Assembly (NCBI GenBank): GCA_036504075.1 | Contig: DASXVX010000022.1 | Span: 174,583 to 238,582 of the forward strand | Direction of reading: 5' to 3' | DNA: 64,000 nucleotides | Origin: DASXVX01 sp036504075 | Lineage (GTDB): Bacteria; Bacillota; Sulfobacillia; Symbiobacteriales; Symbiobacteriaceae | Shown here: positions 35,940 to 44,399 of the stretch, piece by piece | How positions within the stretch are numbered: the first letter of the stretch is position 1 | Layout of the letters: the number at the start of each line of letters is the position of its first letter | Program-made: the position numbers and the translations under genes | Notes under the pieces: generated by a model | Told to the model about the DNA's origin: nothing | Seen by the model: only the letters and a program-made list of their open reading frames with translations | The model's database searches: none

Positions 35940-36584
35940 TCATGGCAAATTGGAGTCTCCCGCATCCGCTTGACCGACATGAGGCTCTGCGTCCGGCCGG
36001 CGCCCTGCATCGCCTGAAGGGTCGAGCCCGTAAAGGATCAAGGTGACGATGGAGTCCACCGCCTCCCTGGGCGGGAGGTCGCTGTTCCAGAGCGTCCACC
36101 GCATGCCAACCATCTGAACCGCGCCCATGAGCGCATAGGCGACCGCTTCCGGGTGAAGCTGGCGAATCTGCCCTCGGGCCATCCCCTGCCGGAGGCCCCG
36201 CACATACCCTTCCGCCAGCCGCTCGTAGTACTTCCGGTGCAGTTCAGGGTCGACGAACTCACATTCCCGCATGACCGTATATAGGTTCCGGCGCCGGAGC
36301 ACGAACCGCAGGAACGTCTCCAGGCCGACCCGCTCCGCGTCCCGCCGGTCCACGATGTGCGCGACCGCCTGTTGCAGTTCGGCCCGCAGGTCGTGGCTCA
36401 TCTGCAGAACCAGCTCCCGGAAAATGTCCTCCTTGGCCTTGAAGTAGAGGTAGAATGTCCCCTGGGCCACGCCGGCCCGCCGGGTTATTTCCGCAATGGA
36501 GGCCCGGAAGAAGCCCTGCTCGGCGATGACCTCTTCGGCCGCCTCCAGCAGCCGGCGACGGGTCGCCTCCGCCCGATCTTTCAT
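35940..36584 (-). CDS. TetR-family transcriptional regulator
   Basis: About 214 residues from MKDRAEATRRR. TetR helix-turn-helix is clear: RLLEAAEEVIAEQGFFRASIAEITRRAGVAQGTFYLYFKAKEDIF. The C-terminal ligand domain is that of fatty-acid-responsive (FadR-like) TetR proteins by general appearance only. The frame is open to a GTG at 36653; the start at 36584 is chosen for the GGAAGGCGG before it and the usual spacing to the first helix. First gene of the second acyl-CoA/Liv operon; palindromes upstream are candidate operators for autoregulation, with acyl-CoA the plausible inducer. Confidence 0.88.
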   Translation of the reverse strand: MKDRAEATRRRLLEAAEEVIAEQGFFRASIAEITRRAGVAQGTFYLYFKAKEDIFRELVLQMSHDLRAELQQAVAHIVDRRDAERVGLETFLRFVLRRRNLYTVMRECEFVDPELHRKYYERLAEGYVRGLRQGMARGQIRQLHPEAVAYALMGAVQMVGMRWTLWNSDLPPREAVDSIVTLILYGLDPSGDAGRRPDAEPHVGQADAGDSNLP

Positions 36585-36783
36585 CGGGACCGCCTTCCGA
36601 TCGGCATCAGGCTCCCCGTGGCGCAGCGAGTCGGACTCAGGCACGGCGATCACTCCCTGTAATGGTTGGGTACAACCCGGCTTATGGGTTCCCGACCTGA
36701 TTCAAGCCCGAATATATGACGACTGGTTCATGATTCAGGGACGAATCCCGGTAGATGCGCCCGTGTGAAGCGCAGTCTCATGA

Positions 36784-36797
36784 TGAATACTGATTCA
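36784..36797. promoter_or_regulatory. Candidate TetR operator (tgaat-actg-attca)
   Basis: Perfect 5-4-5 inverted repeat in the region upstream of tetR; a second related pair (gattc...gaatc) lies near 36735-36750. Reminiscent of TGAAT...ATTCA sites bound by FadR-type TetR repressors in Bacillus. Confidence 0.4.
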
Positions 36798-36850
36798 GTC
36801 GTCACCGTTGTTACTATACTGATACGATGCTGTATACAAGATACCTTCGA

Positions 36851-36864
36851 AGTGACTGGTCACT
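36851..36864. promoter_or_regulatory. Second candidate operator (agtgac-tg-gtcact)
   Basis: Perfect 6-2-6 palindrome further upstream of tetR, next to AT-rich promoter-like sequence (tatagt-type hexamers on the minus strand). The whole gap 36654-37109 holds only regulatory-looking DNA, this palindrome, and two hairpins. Confidence 0.4.
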
Positions 36865-36891
36865 TACTATAATATTTTGCAAAATCAAATA

Positions 36892-36912
36892 CGGGAGGCG
36901 AGTTGCCTCCCG
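36892..36912 (-). terminator. Hairpin downstream of glmS
   Basis: 8-bp stem cgggaggc/gcctcccg with a 5-nt loop. On the minus strand it is followed by TATTTGATTTT, so it could be a second terminator for glmS. Confidence 0.55.
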
Positions 36913-37021
36913 GTGATCTCGGATTCGACGGTGGGATTGGCGGAATAGAAATCGCCTCACGCGGCTTTGTGACTCGGAAGCGGAGGCTGGTCCGCCGACA
37001 ACTCCTAAAATCCGGATAGCA

Positions 37022-37062
37022 CAGAACGCACTTTCGGGCTGTCGTAAGCCCGGAAGTGCGTT
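37022..37062 (-). terminator. glmS terminator, near-copy of the hairpin at 24131
   Basis: Stem aacgcacttt-cgggct / agcccg-gaagtgcgtt with a loop differing by two or three bases from the hairpin at 24131-24174. It lies about 50 bp after the glmS stop. Confidence 0.75.
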
Positions 37063-37109
37063 CCTGTTTTCATTCGCCAAATCGCGACATATTGTGCGGA
37101 AATGGACCC

Positions 37110-38951
37110 CTACTCCACCGTGACGCTCTTCGCCAAGTTGCGGGGCTTATCCACGTCCGCCCCCCGGGCGATCGCCGCATAGTACGCCAGCATCTGCAGC
37201 GGCAGCACGCTCAGGACCGGCGTCAGGTACTTGTGCGTCTTCGGCAGGTAGAAGACCTGCTCGCAGTGCTTCTCCGTATCCTTGTCGCCCTCCACCGCCA
37301 CGCCGAGCACCAGCGCATCCCGGGCCTTGACCTCCTGGATGTTGCTGATCGTCTTGTCCAGCAGGTCCGGCTGCGTGTTCAGGGCGATCACCGGGACCCC
37401 CCGGGTGATCAGCGCGAGCGTCCCGTGCTTCAGCTCGCCCGCCGCATACGCCTCGGCATGGATGTAGCTGATCTCCTTCAGCTTCAGCTGGCCCTCCAGG
37501 CTGACCGCGTAGTCCAGGTTCCGGCCGATGAAGAAGACGTCTTCCGTATGGGCGATCTGCATCGCCATGTGCTTGACCGGCTCCTCCTGCTGCTCCAGGA
37601 CCGCGGCCGCTTGGGCCGGCAGGTCGCGCAGGCCGGCGAACATCGCCTGGCCCTCTTCCGGGTCCAGACGCCCGTTCTCCTGGCCCAGCCACATGGCCAG
37701 CAGCGTTACGGCCACCAGTTGCGTCGTGTAGGCCTTGGTGGAGGCGACCGCGATCTCCGGGCCGGCCCAGGTGTAAACGGTCCAGTCGGATTCCCGGGCG
37801 ATGCTGGAGCCGACCACGTTGGTGATGCTCATGACCCTGGCGCCCTTGCGGCGGGCCTCACGCATGGCCGCCAGGGTGTCGGCCGTTTCGCCGGACTGGC
37901 TGACCGCCACGAACAGCGTGTGCTCGTCGACCATCGGGTCCCGGTAGCGGTACTCGCTGGCGATGTCCCATTCCACCGGGATGCCGGCCAGCTTTTCAAT
38001 GAGGTAACGGCCGACCAGGCCGGCGTGGCTCGCCGTGCCGCAGGCCACGATCGACACCTTGTGCAGGTTCCTGACCATGTCCGTGCTGAAGCCGGCCAGC
38101 TCCGGCAGCACGATTTTGCTGCCGTCCTCGGCCATGCGGCCGGACAGGGTGTCACGAATCGCCTTCGGCTGCTCGTGGATTTCCTTGAGCATAAAGTGGG
38201 CGTAGCCGCCGCGCTCGGCCTGGCCCGGGTCCCACGTCACATTGATGATCTTGGGCTCCAGCGGCACGCCCGCAACGGTCGTCAGGGTGACCTTGTCCTT
38301 TGTGAGGACCGCCATTTGCCCTTCTTCCAGGGCGATGACCCGGCGGGTGTGCTTCAGGATCGCCGGGATGTCGCTGGCGAGGAAGTTCTCGCCGTCGCCC
38401 AGGCCGATGACCAGCGGGCTGGCTTCCTTGACCGCCACGATCTTGTCGGGTTCGTCCTGACACATGACCGCGAGGGCGTAAGCGCCCTTGAGCATCTTCG
38501 CCACGTGCCGGACGGCGTCCACCAGGTCGCCCTTGTAGTACGACTCGATCAGGTGCGGGATGACTTCCGTGTCGGTCTGGCTCTTGAAGACGTGGCCGTG
38601 CTGCTGCAAGACCTCTTTTAGCTGGATATAGTTCTCGATGATCCCGTTGTGGATGACCACAAACTTGCCGGTGCAGTCGGTGTGCGGGTGCGAGTTAAAG
38701 TCCGACGGCCGGCCGTGGGTCGCCCAGCGGGTGTGCCCGATGCCGATAACGCCGCCCTTCAGGCTGCCGTTCGCGTCCATCTTCTGCTCCAGGTTGGAGA
38801 GGCGACCCACGCTCTTGTGCACGGTCGCCGCGCCCGCCTCAATAATTGCCACGCCGGCAGAGTCGTACCCGCGGTACTCCAGCTTCTTCAGACCTTCAAG
38901 CAAAATGGGAAGCGCCGGCTTCTGACCGATATAGCCAACGATGCCACACAT
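37110..38951 (-). CDS. glmS: Glutamine-fructose-6-phosphate aminotransferase (isomerizing)
   Basis: Makes glucosamine-6-phosphate from fructose-6-phosphate and glutamine, the first step of cell-wall amino-sugar synthesis. 613 residues, normal length. MCGIVGYIG start exposes the catalytic Cys of the N-terminal glutaminase domain after Met removal; two SIS sugar-isomerase domains follow (CGTASHAGLVGRYLIEKLAG and FFIGRNLDYAVSLEGQLKLKEISYIHAEAY). C-terminal DKPRNLAKSVTVE is the family's closing motif. GAGGAGGAC precedes the ATG. Regulated by the glmS ribozyme in its leader. Confidence 0.97.
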   Translation of the reverse strand: MCGIVGYIGQKPALPILLEGLKKLEYRGYDSAGVAIIEAGAATVHKSVGRLSNLEQKMDANGSLKGGVIGIGHTRWATHGRPSDFNSHPHTDCTGKFVVIHNGIIENYIQLKEVLQQHGHVFKSQTDTEVIPHLIESYYKGDLVDAVRHVAKMLKGAYALAVMCQDEPDKIVAVKEASPLVIGLGDGENFLASDIPAILKHTRRVIALEEGQMAVLTKDKVTLTTVAGVPLEPKIINVTWDPGQAERGGYAHFMLKEIHEQPKAIRDTLSGRMAEDGSKIVLPELAGFSTDMVRNLHKVSIVACGTASHAGLVGRYLIEKLAGIPVEWDIASEYRYRDPMVDEHTLFVAVSQSGETADTLAAMREARRKGARVMSITNVVGSSIARESDWTVYTWAGPEIAVASTKAYTTQLVAVTLLAMWLGQENGRLDPEEGQAMFAGLRDLPAQAAAVLEQQEEPVKHMAMQIAHTEDVFFIGRNLDYAVSLEGQLKLKEISYIHAEAYAAGELKHGTLALITRGVPVIALNTQPDLLDKTISNIQEVKARDALVLGVAVEGDKDTEKHCEQVFYLPKTHKYLTPVLSVLPLQMLAYYAAIARGADVDKPRNLAKSVTVE

Positions 38952-39127
38952 AGTGTTTTGTCCTCCTCGGTTTGTCTTAGCTGTAACACAAAAAGACCGG
39001 GTCCGCGCAAATCTCTCCCACCTCTGGCGGCAGATGAATCTGCAGGACACGGTCAATCAGGACAGCCTTGACGCTGCCCGCTTCATTGGCATAAAGAATG
39101 CTCGGGACGTAAATTCCACGTCCCTTG

Positions 39128-39276
39128 CCTCACCCCGCCCTTTTGTCCCCGGGATTGCTCCCGGGCTTTGTGGGGCGTTTCACGGTCGTGAGAAACCGGG
39201 GGTCACCCGCCGAGTGTTTCGAGATCCCCCTCCTCGTCAACTTACAGCAGCGTACCTGCTGCAAGTCCTGGCGCTG
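39128..39276 (-). ncRNA. glmS ribozyme (glucosamine-6-phosphate-activated)
   Basis: Self-cleaving riboswitch in the glmS leader. Diagnostic conserved blocks are visible on the minus strand: AGCGCCAG at 39275 downward (cleavage expected just before the first G, between 39275 and 39274), AGTTGACGAGG, CTCGAAACACTCGGCGGGTG and CCCCCGG, and then GC-rich paired elements matching P3/P4. Known behaviour: GlcN6P acts as cofactor for cleavage, after which the mRNA is degraded. About 175 nt of leader lie between it and the glmS start. Identification is by eye against the known consensus. Confidence 0.9.
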
Positions 39277-39366
39277 GATGGTACATGCCGTGTCCTATGC
39301 AATTTTTCGGCCACCGCCGCACCTGCCACGGCATTCCCCCTTTCACATAACTATGAGACTCTCATC

Positions 39367-39396
39367 ACTATACGCGCACGGTTCCGGTTGCGTCAA
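39367..39396 (-). promoter_or_regulatory. Predicted sigma-A promoter of glmS
   Basis: TTGACG, 18 bp, TATAGT on the minus strand, close to consensus. It places transcription start about 85 nt before the ribozyme cleavage site, which agrees with a ribozyme inside the leader. Confidence 0.75.
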
Positions 39397-39402
39397 GCCG
39401 AC

Positions 39403-40194
39403 TCACGGTTTGCCCGCATAGCGGATAACGGGCTGGACCTTGAAAAGGTTACGCCCCTCCAGGTCGGCCCGGGTAATGGGCTTGGACAGATCCATGCCGT
39501 GCAGCATGGCCGGGCGGCCATTCACCAGCAACTGGACGGCGTTCACGCCCTTGATTTGTGTCAACGAGTAGACCAACGTGGCCTGGATGTCATTTACGGC
39601 GGCGCTGCCCTGAACGGTGGCCGCCTCGGGACTCAAGTCCACCCGCAGCACCCCGTTCGCCAGCGCTACGCTCTGAACGGTGGTCCCCTTCGGAAAGCTG
39701 CTGTACAGCTTCAGCTCATCGCCCGGCGCCTGGATAACCTGCTGGGCCGTCACCTTGATCAGGGCCGGGTCCTGCGGCACCTTGATTTCTACGGGCTGGA
39801 GCACGTCGCCGTTGTACAGGCCGTCATCGTAATACACCGTCACCAGCATGGTCTTCGCCGCCCCGCCGGACCGGTCAATCTGCGCGCGCTTCGCCAGAAT
39901 CGCCGCCTTGTTGGCATCGACCGCAGGAGCCGGCGTCTGCGACTCCGGCTGGGACGGAGCCGGTTGGGACGGGGCCGGCTGGGACGGAGCCGGCTGAGAC
40001 GGGGCGGGTTTGGACGGGGTCTGGGCGGACGACCCGTCTGCCTTGGGCGCCGCCGCTGGTGTCTCGGGCGTCTTCCGGTTGCTGACCCAGTACCCCATGC
40101 CAAAGACAACGGCAATGCCCAGCACGACCAGCCCCACCGGGCCTGCAAAGGCCCTGAGGCCGCCGCCGGAGCTCTTGTGCCCTGCCCGCTTCAC
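39403..40194 (-). CDS. GerMN-domain lipoprotein-like membrane protein
   Basis: 263 residues. Short basic N-terminus, one TM helix (about 15-37), a low-complexity Pro linker with four PAPSQ repeats (about 62-82), and a GerMN domain (about 112-263; MLVTVYYDDGLYNGDVLQPVEI, GVLRVDLSPEA, VYSLTQIKGVNAVQLLVNG). GerMN domains occur in sporulation and germination proteins (GerM) and in lipoproteins such as LpqB; the domain is believed to bind peptidoglycan. GTG start. It lies between glmM and glmS, about 40 bp after glmM, in an envelope gene cluster. Confidence 0.85.
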   Translation of the reverse strand: MKRAGHKSSGGGLRAFAGPVGLVVLGIAVVFGMGYWVSNRKTPETPAAAPKADGSSAQTPSKPAPSQPAPSQPAPSQPAPSQPESQTPAPAVDANKAAILAKRAQIDRSGGAAKTMLVTVYYDDGLYNGDVLQPVEIKVPQDPALIKVTAQQVIQAPGDELKLYSSFPKGTTVQSVALANGVLRVDLSPEAATVQGSAAVNDIQATLVYSLTQIKGVNAVQLLVNGRPAMLHGMDLSKPITRADLEGRNLFKVQPVIRYAGKP

Positions 40195-40234
40195 TCTCGC
40201 CAGATGGGGTAGCTTCTTGCCTGATGTTGTGCCT

Positions 40235-41578
40235 TTAACAGAGCTCAGAGACGATTACCTCCTTGATCTGCAAAGCCATCGCCTTGATGTCGGTCAGCGT
40301 CGGGCCTTCGAGCATGACCCGGATGAGCGGCTCCGTGCCGGACGCCCGCACCAGCACCCGGCCCTGGTCGCCCAAAGCTTCCTCGGCGTGGCGGACGGCG
40401 GCGGCGATGTTGGTGTTGGTCTCCCAGCCTTCTTTGTGGCCGACCTTCACGTTCTCCAGCCACTGCGGCAGACGTTTCATCTGCCCGGCCAGATCCGAGA
40501 GCGGACGGGAACCCTTGGCCAGGATCGACAGCAATTGGACGGCGGTGAGAATCCCGTCGCCGGTGGTGGAATAATCGCCGAAAATGACGTGGCCGGACTG
40601 CTCGCCGCCCAGGACGTAGCCGCCCTTCTGCATCTCCTCGAGCACGTACCGGTCGCCGACTTTCGCCTTGATCAGGTGGATGCCGTGCCGGCGCATGAGG
40701 ATGTCCAGACCCATGTTCGACATGACGGTGGTGACCAGCGTGTCCTTCGTCAGGTCGCCCCGCAGGTGCGCGTCCAGGGCGCAAATCGCCATGATCTGAT
40801 CGCCATCCACCACCTCGCCTTTTTCGTCGACGGCGATGCAGCGGTCAGCGTCGCCGTCGTGGGCGATGCCGGCGTCGGCCTGGTGAACGACCACCATTTT
40901 CTGCAGTTCATCGACATGGGTGGAACCACAGCCCCGGTTGATGTTCATCCCGTCGGGCGCCGTGTTCAGGGCGATTACTTCCGCCCCCAGGCGGGAGAGG
41001 ACTTCGGGCGAAAGCCGATAGGAAGCACCGTGCCCACAGTCCACCACGACCCGCAGCCGCTTGAGGGGCCGGCCGGCAGAGACGAGGTGTTGGATATACG
41101 ACTCGATCGAGGATTCATCGGTGCGAATGGTGCCCAGTTGGGCTCCGGTGGGCCTGGGCATGGTGTCTGGGCGTTCCCGGACCAGGGCCTCCAGGCGGTC
41201 TTCGGCGGCGTCCGGGAGCTTGAAGCCATCCGCCGAGAAGAACTTGATGCCGTTGTCGGGCGCCGGATTGTGTGAAGCGGAGAGCATAACGCCGAAGTCG
41301 GCGTTCAGGTGCCGGGTAACGTACGCCACCGCCGGGGTGGTGACCACCGCGAGGTCGACCACGTCGCCACCGGCGGAGCAAATGCCGGCCGAGAGGGCCG
41401 CCGCCAGCATCGGGCCGGACCGGCGGGTGTCACGGCCGATTACAGCCAGCGGCCGCCGGCCTGAGTTCTGCGCGGCCTGCGCTGCGGCTGCCCGCCCGAG
41501 GGCGAAGGCCAGCTCCGGCGAGAGCGCATCGGTATTGGCAACGCCACGGACACCATCAGTGCCAAACATCCTCGGCAT
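40235..41578 (-). CDS. glmM: Phosphoglucosamine mutase
   Basis: Converts glucosamine-6-phosphate to glucosamine-1-phosphate on the way to UDP-GlcNAc. 447 residues, normal. Active-site phosphoserine loop SASHNP (about 100-105), metal-binding DGDADR (about 240-245) and phosphate-binding RASGTEPLIR near the C-terminus are all present, with the FGTDGVRG N-terminal signature. Follows cdaR after 29 bp; the cdaA-cdaR-glmM order is a conserved Firmicute operon in which GlmM can inhibit CdaA. Confidence 0.97.
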   Translation of the reverse strand: MPRMFGTDGVRGVANTDALSPELAFALGRAAAAQAAQNSGRRPLAVIGRDTRRSGPMLAAALSAGICSAGGDVVDLAVVTTPAVAYVTRHLNADFGVMLSASHNPAPDNGIKFFSADGFKLPDAAEDRLEALVRERPDTMPRPTGAQLGTIRTDESSIESYIQHLVSAGRPLKRLRVVVDCGHGASYRLSPEVLSRLGAEVIALNTAPDGMNINRGCGSTHVDELQKMVVVHQADAGIAHDGDADRCIAVDEKGEVVDGDQIMAICALDAHLRGDLTKDTLVTTVMSNMGLDILMRRHGIHLIKAKVGDRYVLEEMQKGGYVLGGEQSGHVIFGDYSTTGDGILTAVQLLSILAKGSRPLSDLAGQMKRLPQWLENVKVGHKEGWETNTNIAAAVRHAEEALGDQGRVLVRASGTEPLIRVMLEGPTLTDIKAMALQIKEVIVSELC

Positions 41579-41607
41579 ACAGTGGGTAAGCCCCTTTCGG
41601 TTCGGTC

Positions 41608-42849
41608 TTACGGAACGGCGATACTGACTTCAACCACGGAGGGATCAGCCACGACCGCAGTAACGCCGGCCGGCAAGACCACCTTCACCGGCAGTGTGTG
41701 TTTGCCGGGAGTCAGTCCCTCCAGGTCCACAAACGCTTTGAGAACGGCCGGATCGATCTTGTTGATCACCGAGTAGGGACCCTGGAACCGAATCTGCACA
41801 TCGGTCACCCCAAGCGTCACGTCGGCGCCCTTGGGTCCGCCCTGCCTGGTAAGCGGCACGCCCTTGAACACCTTTTCCGTCGAGATTTCGTCGATGTTCA
41901 CTTTCACGTTGACGGTCAGGTCGGTGGGATCCACCACCGTGCCCGGAGGCGGGGCCAGCTTGACCGCTACGGTAAAGGTCTTGGTGCGGCCGGTTACGTC
42001 GATGGGCACCGTCTCCACAAAATCCTGGCCCGGCAGCTTGCCATCCAGCGAGGCGGCACGGAGTCTGGCGTTCGGCGGGTCCGGTTCCAGGTTGCCCAGC
42101 ACCAGGCCGGGTCCCAGGGTGCCGCCGGTGGCCGGCTGGACCCGGAAGGTCTTGCCGGGCGGCAGCCGCCGCCAGTCCAGCTTCACCTGCACTTCGACCC
42201 CGGGCAGCTTCACCGGTTTGAAGCCGGCATCCACCGGTTGGACAGTGGCATTGATGACTTTTCGGTCCGGACTCAGGCTGGCACGGTCCAGGGTGATGAC
42301 ACCCGTGACCCCGGTCAGGTAGTCGCTCCGGCCGGTCAGGTTCACGTTCGTGACGTCGGTGCTGGCGGTATACGCCCAGTCGACGCCGCCGACCGAGACC
42401 TGGTCAGTCCGATTCGTAATGACCAGCGGGACGCTGGCCGTCTTGATTTCCATGAGGGTGACGGAAATGGACTTGGGCGTCACCGTCGGCGAGAGATTCT
42501 CATACTGCGTCCTGGAAATGCCCACCGGCTCCAGCTTGATTTCCAGGGGTCCGGGCTTGTTCGGCTCGGTCACTTGATTCAGGTCGAGCGTCGCCGTGAA
42601 GTTGTCCTTGGTAATGCCGGTCAGCAGGTAGTTCCGGCCGTACAGGCTGACTTTGACGGTACTGGGCTGGCTGTCCTCTTCCATCCAGACCAGGTTGGGG
42701 TTGGCGTTCTTGATGACGTTCAGGCGGACGTCGACGGACTTTGGCTGTTCGGTCATGTACGTGGGCATCACGTAGAGCCAGAGCAACACGGCCAGCAGCA
42801 GGGAGAAGATTTTCAGCCAGGTCGGGTGGTTGAAGAGTTTTTCCATCAT
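41608..42849 (-). CDS. cdaR: CdaR (YbbR-domain) regulator of CdaA
   Basis: 413 residues. One N-terminal TM helix (about 13-33, WLKIFSLLLAVLLWLYVM) and an extracytoplasmic part with repeated YbbR domains, about four, seen as recurrent blocks such as VDVRLNVIKNANPNLV, ASVPLVITNRTDQVS and KTFTVAVKLAPPPGTVV. In Bacillus and Listeria CdaR is membrane-bound and modulates CdaA. Start at MMEKLFNHP with GGGGAGG upstream, overlapping the cdaA stop; an extended frame of 8 more codons exists but lies inside cdaA. Confidence 0.93.
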   Translation of the reverse strand: MMEKLFNHPTWLKIFSLLLAVLLWLYVMPTYMTEQPKSVDVRLNVIKNANPNLVWMEEDSQPSTVKVSLYGRNYLLTGITKDNFTATLDLNQVTEPNKPGPLEIKLEPVGISRTQYENLSPTVTPKSISVTLMEIKTASVPLVITNRTDQVSVGGVDWAYTASTDVTNVNLTGRSDYLTGVTGVITLDRASLSPDRKVINATVQPVDAGFKPVKLPGVEVQVKLDWRRLPPGKTFRVQPATGGTLGPGLVLGNLEPDPPNARLRAASLDGKLPGQDFVETVPIDVTGRTKTFTVAVKLAPPPGTVVDPTDLTVNVKVNIDEISTEKVFKGVPLTRQGGPKGADVTLGVTDVQIRFQGPYSVINKIDPAVLKAFVDLEGLTPGKHTLPVKVVLPAGVTAVVADPSVVEVSIAVP

Positions 42850-43628
42850 GATGAGGTGCCTCCCCAGGTCCACAAGCTGCGGGAGGTCCGGGGCGTAGTG
42901 GGTTGCAGCAACGCCGTCAACTGCTCACGCAGCGTCTTGTCGTCCAGGCCCCGGTTCAACTTGCCGCCCTGCGCCAGGGAGAGCGTGCCCGTCTCCTCGG
43001 AGACGATGACGACTACGGCGTCCGACTGCTCCGTGACGCCCACGCCGGCCCGGTGGCGGGTGCCCAGGTCGTGGGAGAGCACGGATGCCTCCGCCAGGGG
43101 CAGCCAGCAGGCCGCCGCGGCCACCTTGTTGCCGCGAATAATCACCGCGCCGTCGTGGAGCGGCGTGTTGGGAATGAATATGTTGGTCAGCAACTCCCAG
43201 GTGACGTTCCCGTCCACCATAATGCCGGAATCGATGTGCTCGCCGAGGCCGGTTTCCCGCTCAACGACCATGAGGGCGCCGGTCTTCGTGCGCCCGAGAA
43301 TCTCCGCCGCCCGGACGATCTGGTCGACCAGCCGGTGCCGTTCGTCATCTTTGAGGTCATCCGTCTTTCGGTTCGACGGCAGCAACCGCCCCCGCCCCAG
43401 GTGCTCAAGCGCCCGTCGCAGTTCCGGCTGGAAAATGATCGGGACGGCCACCGAAGCGGCAATCGAGACGTACTGGAGCAAGAACTGAATCGTATACAGT
43501 CGCAGGTTCTCTGCGACCAGGTAGCCGATAAACAGAATGATTATACCGTTGATGAGCGGCACCGCTCGGGTGCCACGAATTAGCGATAGCAGTTTATACA
43601 GGATATAAGCAACCAGGCCGATATCCAT
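42846..43628 (-). CDS. cdaA: Diadenylate cyclase CdaA
   Basis: Makes c-di-AMP from two ATP at the membrane. 260 residues as called: TM helices in about 3-18, 24-40 and 44-66, then a DAC domain with the catalytic DGA (159-161, in PLHDGAVIIRGNKV) and RHR (191-193). The annotated N-terminus is about 15-20 residues shorter than usual. Upstream codons in frame read FWADYGIISPWLDIPRVL, family-like, but without an initiator, and a strong GGAGGTGA lies about 80 bp upstream of the ATG in another frame. A T6 run (43692-43697) lies between, so the real N-terminus is probably longer, via frameshift or sequence error. First gene of cdaA-cdaR-glmM. Confidence 0.93.
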   Translation of the reverse strand: MDIGLVAYILYKLLSLIRGTRAVPLINGIIILFIGYLVAENLRLYTIQFLLQYVSIAASVAVPIIFQPELRRALEHLGRGRLLPSNRKTDDLKDDERHRLVDQIVRAAEILGRTKTGALMVVERETGLGEHIDSGIMVDGNVTWELLTNIFIPNTPLHDGAVIIRGNKVAAAACWLPLAEASVLSHDLGTRHRAGVGVTEQSDAVVVIVSEETGTLSLAQGGKLNRGLDDKTLREQLTALLQPTTPRTSRSLWTWGGTSS

Positions 43629-43871
43629 CAGAACCCGTGGAATGTCCAGCCAGGGACTGATAATGCCATAATCCGCCCAAAACGTTGAGGAAAAAACGGC
43701 CTGTCACCTCCAGTCCAGGAGCCGGTGCAGCGATGCCCGGAGCTTACTCCGTTTCTTATGATACCATGGGCAGTCCCCTTCAACTACGGGAATGCGCCAC
43801 CAAGTTTCCTGTCACGAATTAAAGTACTTAACATAACATGAGCATTGGAGCCGATCAAAGGAGGGACTTTC

Positions 43872-44264
43872 ATGCCGCGCCACCCTTGGGTATCGCAGCC
43901 TGTAGAGATCGATATCACCGTTCTTTCCACTCCCCGCATGGAGTCGGAGCGCGCTGAGGCCATCCGTCGTGAAATGATCCGGATGCAGATGCTGCGCCAG
44001 TTGCAGTCCATGCCGCAGTTCCAGCAGCGGGGCATCCTGCCGCAGTTGGCGAAGCAGGCCGCTCTGCCGCAGCTGGCGAAGCAGGCCGTACCGCAGTTGG
44101 CGAAGCAGGCCGCTCTGCCGCAGGCCGGCGCCCTTGGCCAGGCCTGGAACCCAGCCCTCGCCGGCAAAACTTTTAACCCGGCCCTCTTCGGCCAGGCGCT
44201 CACCCCGGGGATGACCGGCCTTACCGGCATGGCCGGCTTCGATCCTTCCTTCTTCGGGAAATAA
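43872..44264 (+). CDS. Hypothetical low-complexity repeat protein (PQLAKQA repeats)
   Basis: 130 residues. Start at MPRHPWVSQP with AAGGAGGGA 7 nt before it. N-terminal part (about 1-45) has a short beta-like opening VEIDITVLST and a helix rich in Arg, Glu and Met (ESERAEAIRREMIRMQMLRQ). The middle is built of LPQLAKQA-type repeats (about 55-85). The tail is Gly/Phe/Pro rich (GKTFNPALFGQALTP, GFDPSFFGK). No signal peptide or TM. No family recognised. The tail style is like the protein at 62659, and both may be spore-, coat- or surface-associated; that is speculative. Confidence 0.75.
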   Translation: MPRHPWVSQPVEIDITVLSTPRMESERAEAIRREMIRMQMLRQLQSMPQFQQRGILPQLAKQAALPQLAKQAVPQLAKQAALPQAGALGQAWNPALAGKTFNPALFGQALTPGMTGLTGMAGFDPSFFGK

Positions 44265-44286
44265 AGCAGACAAAACGTTGCCAGCG

Positions 44287-44315
44287 GGCGCTCCTCCGAG
44301 TTTTTGGGGAGCGCC
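44287..44315 (+). terminator. Hairpin between the repeat protein and the TPR-like gene
   Basis: 8-bp stem ggcgctcc/ggagcgcc with a 13-nt loop containing a T5 run; no T-run after the stem. Probable terminator. Confidence 0.5.
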
Positions 44316-44399
44316 TGTCTGATAGACGGCGTACAGCACCCGAAAGGTTCGCCGTGTCGTCATAATGAGTAAATGTGCGAATTTACGGAGATGATCGAC

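Noticed and set aside
36989..37080. Possible tRNA-like fold near the glmS terminator
   Set aside because: The fold is just the terminator hairpin; no TpsiC arm or anticodon arm was seen.
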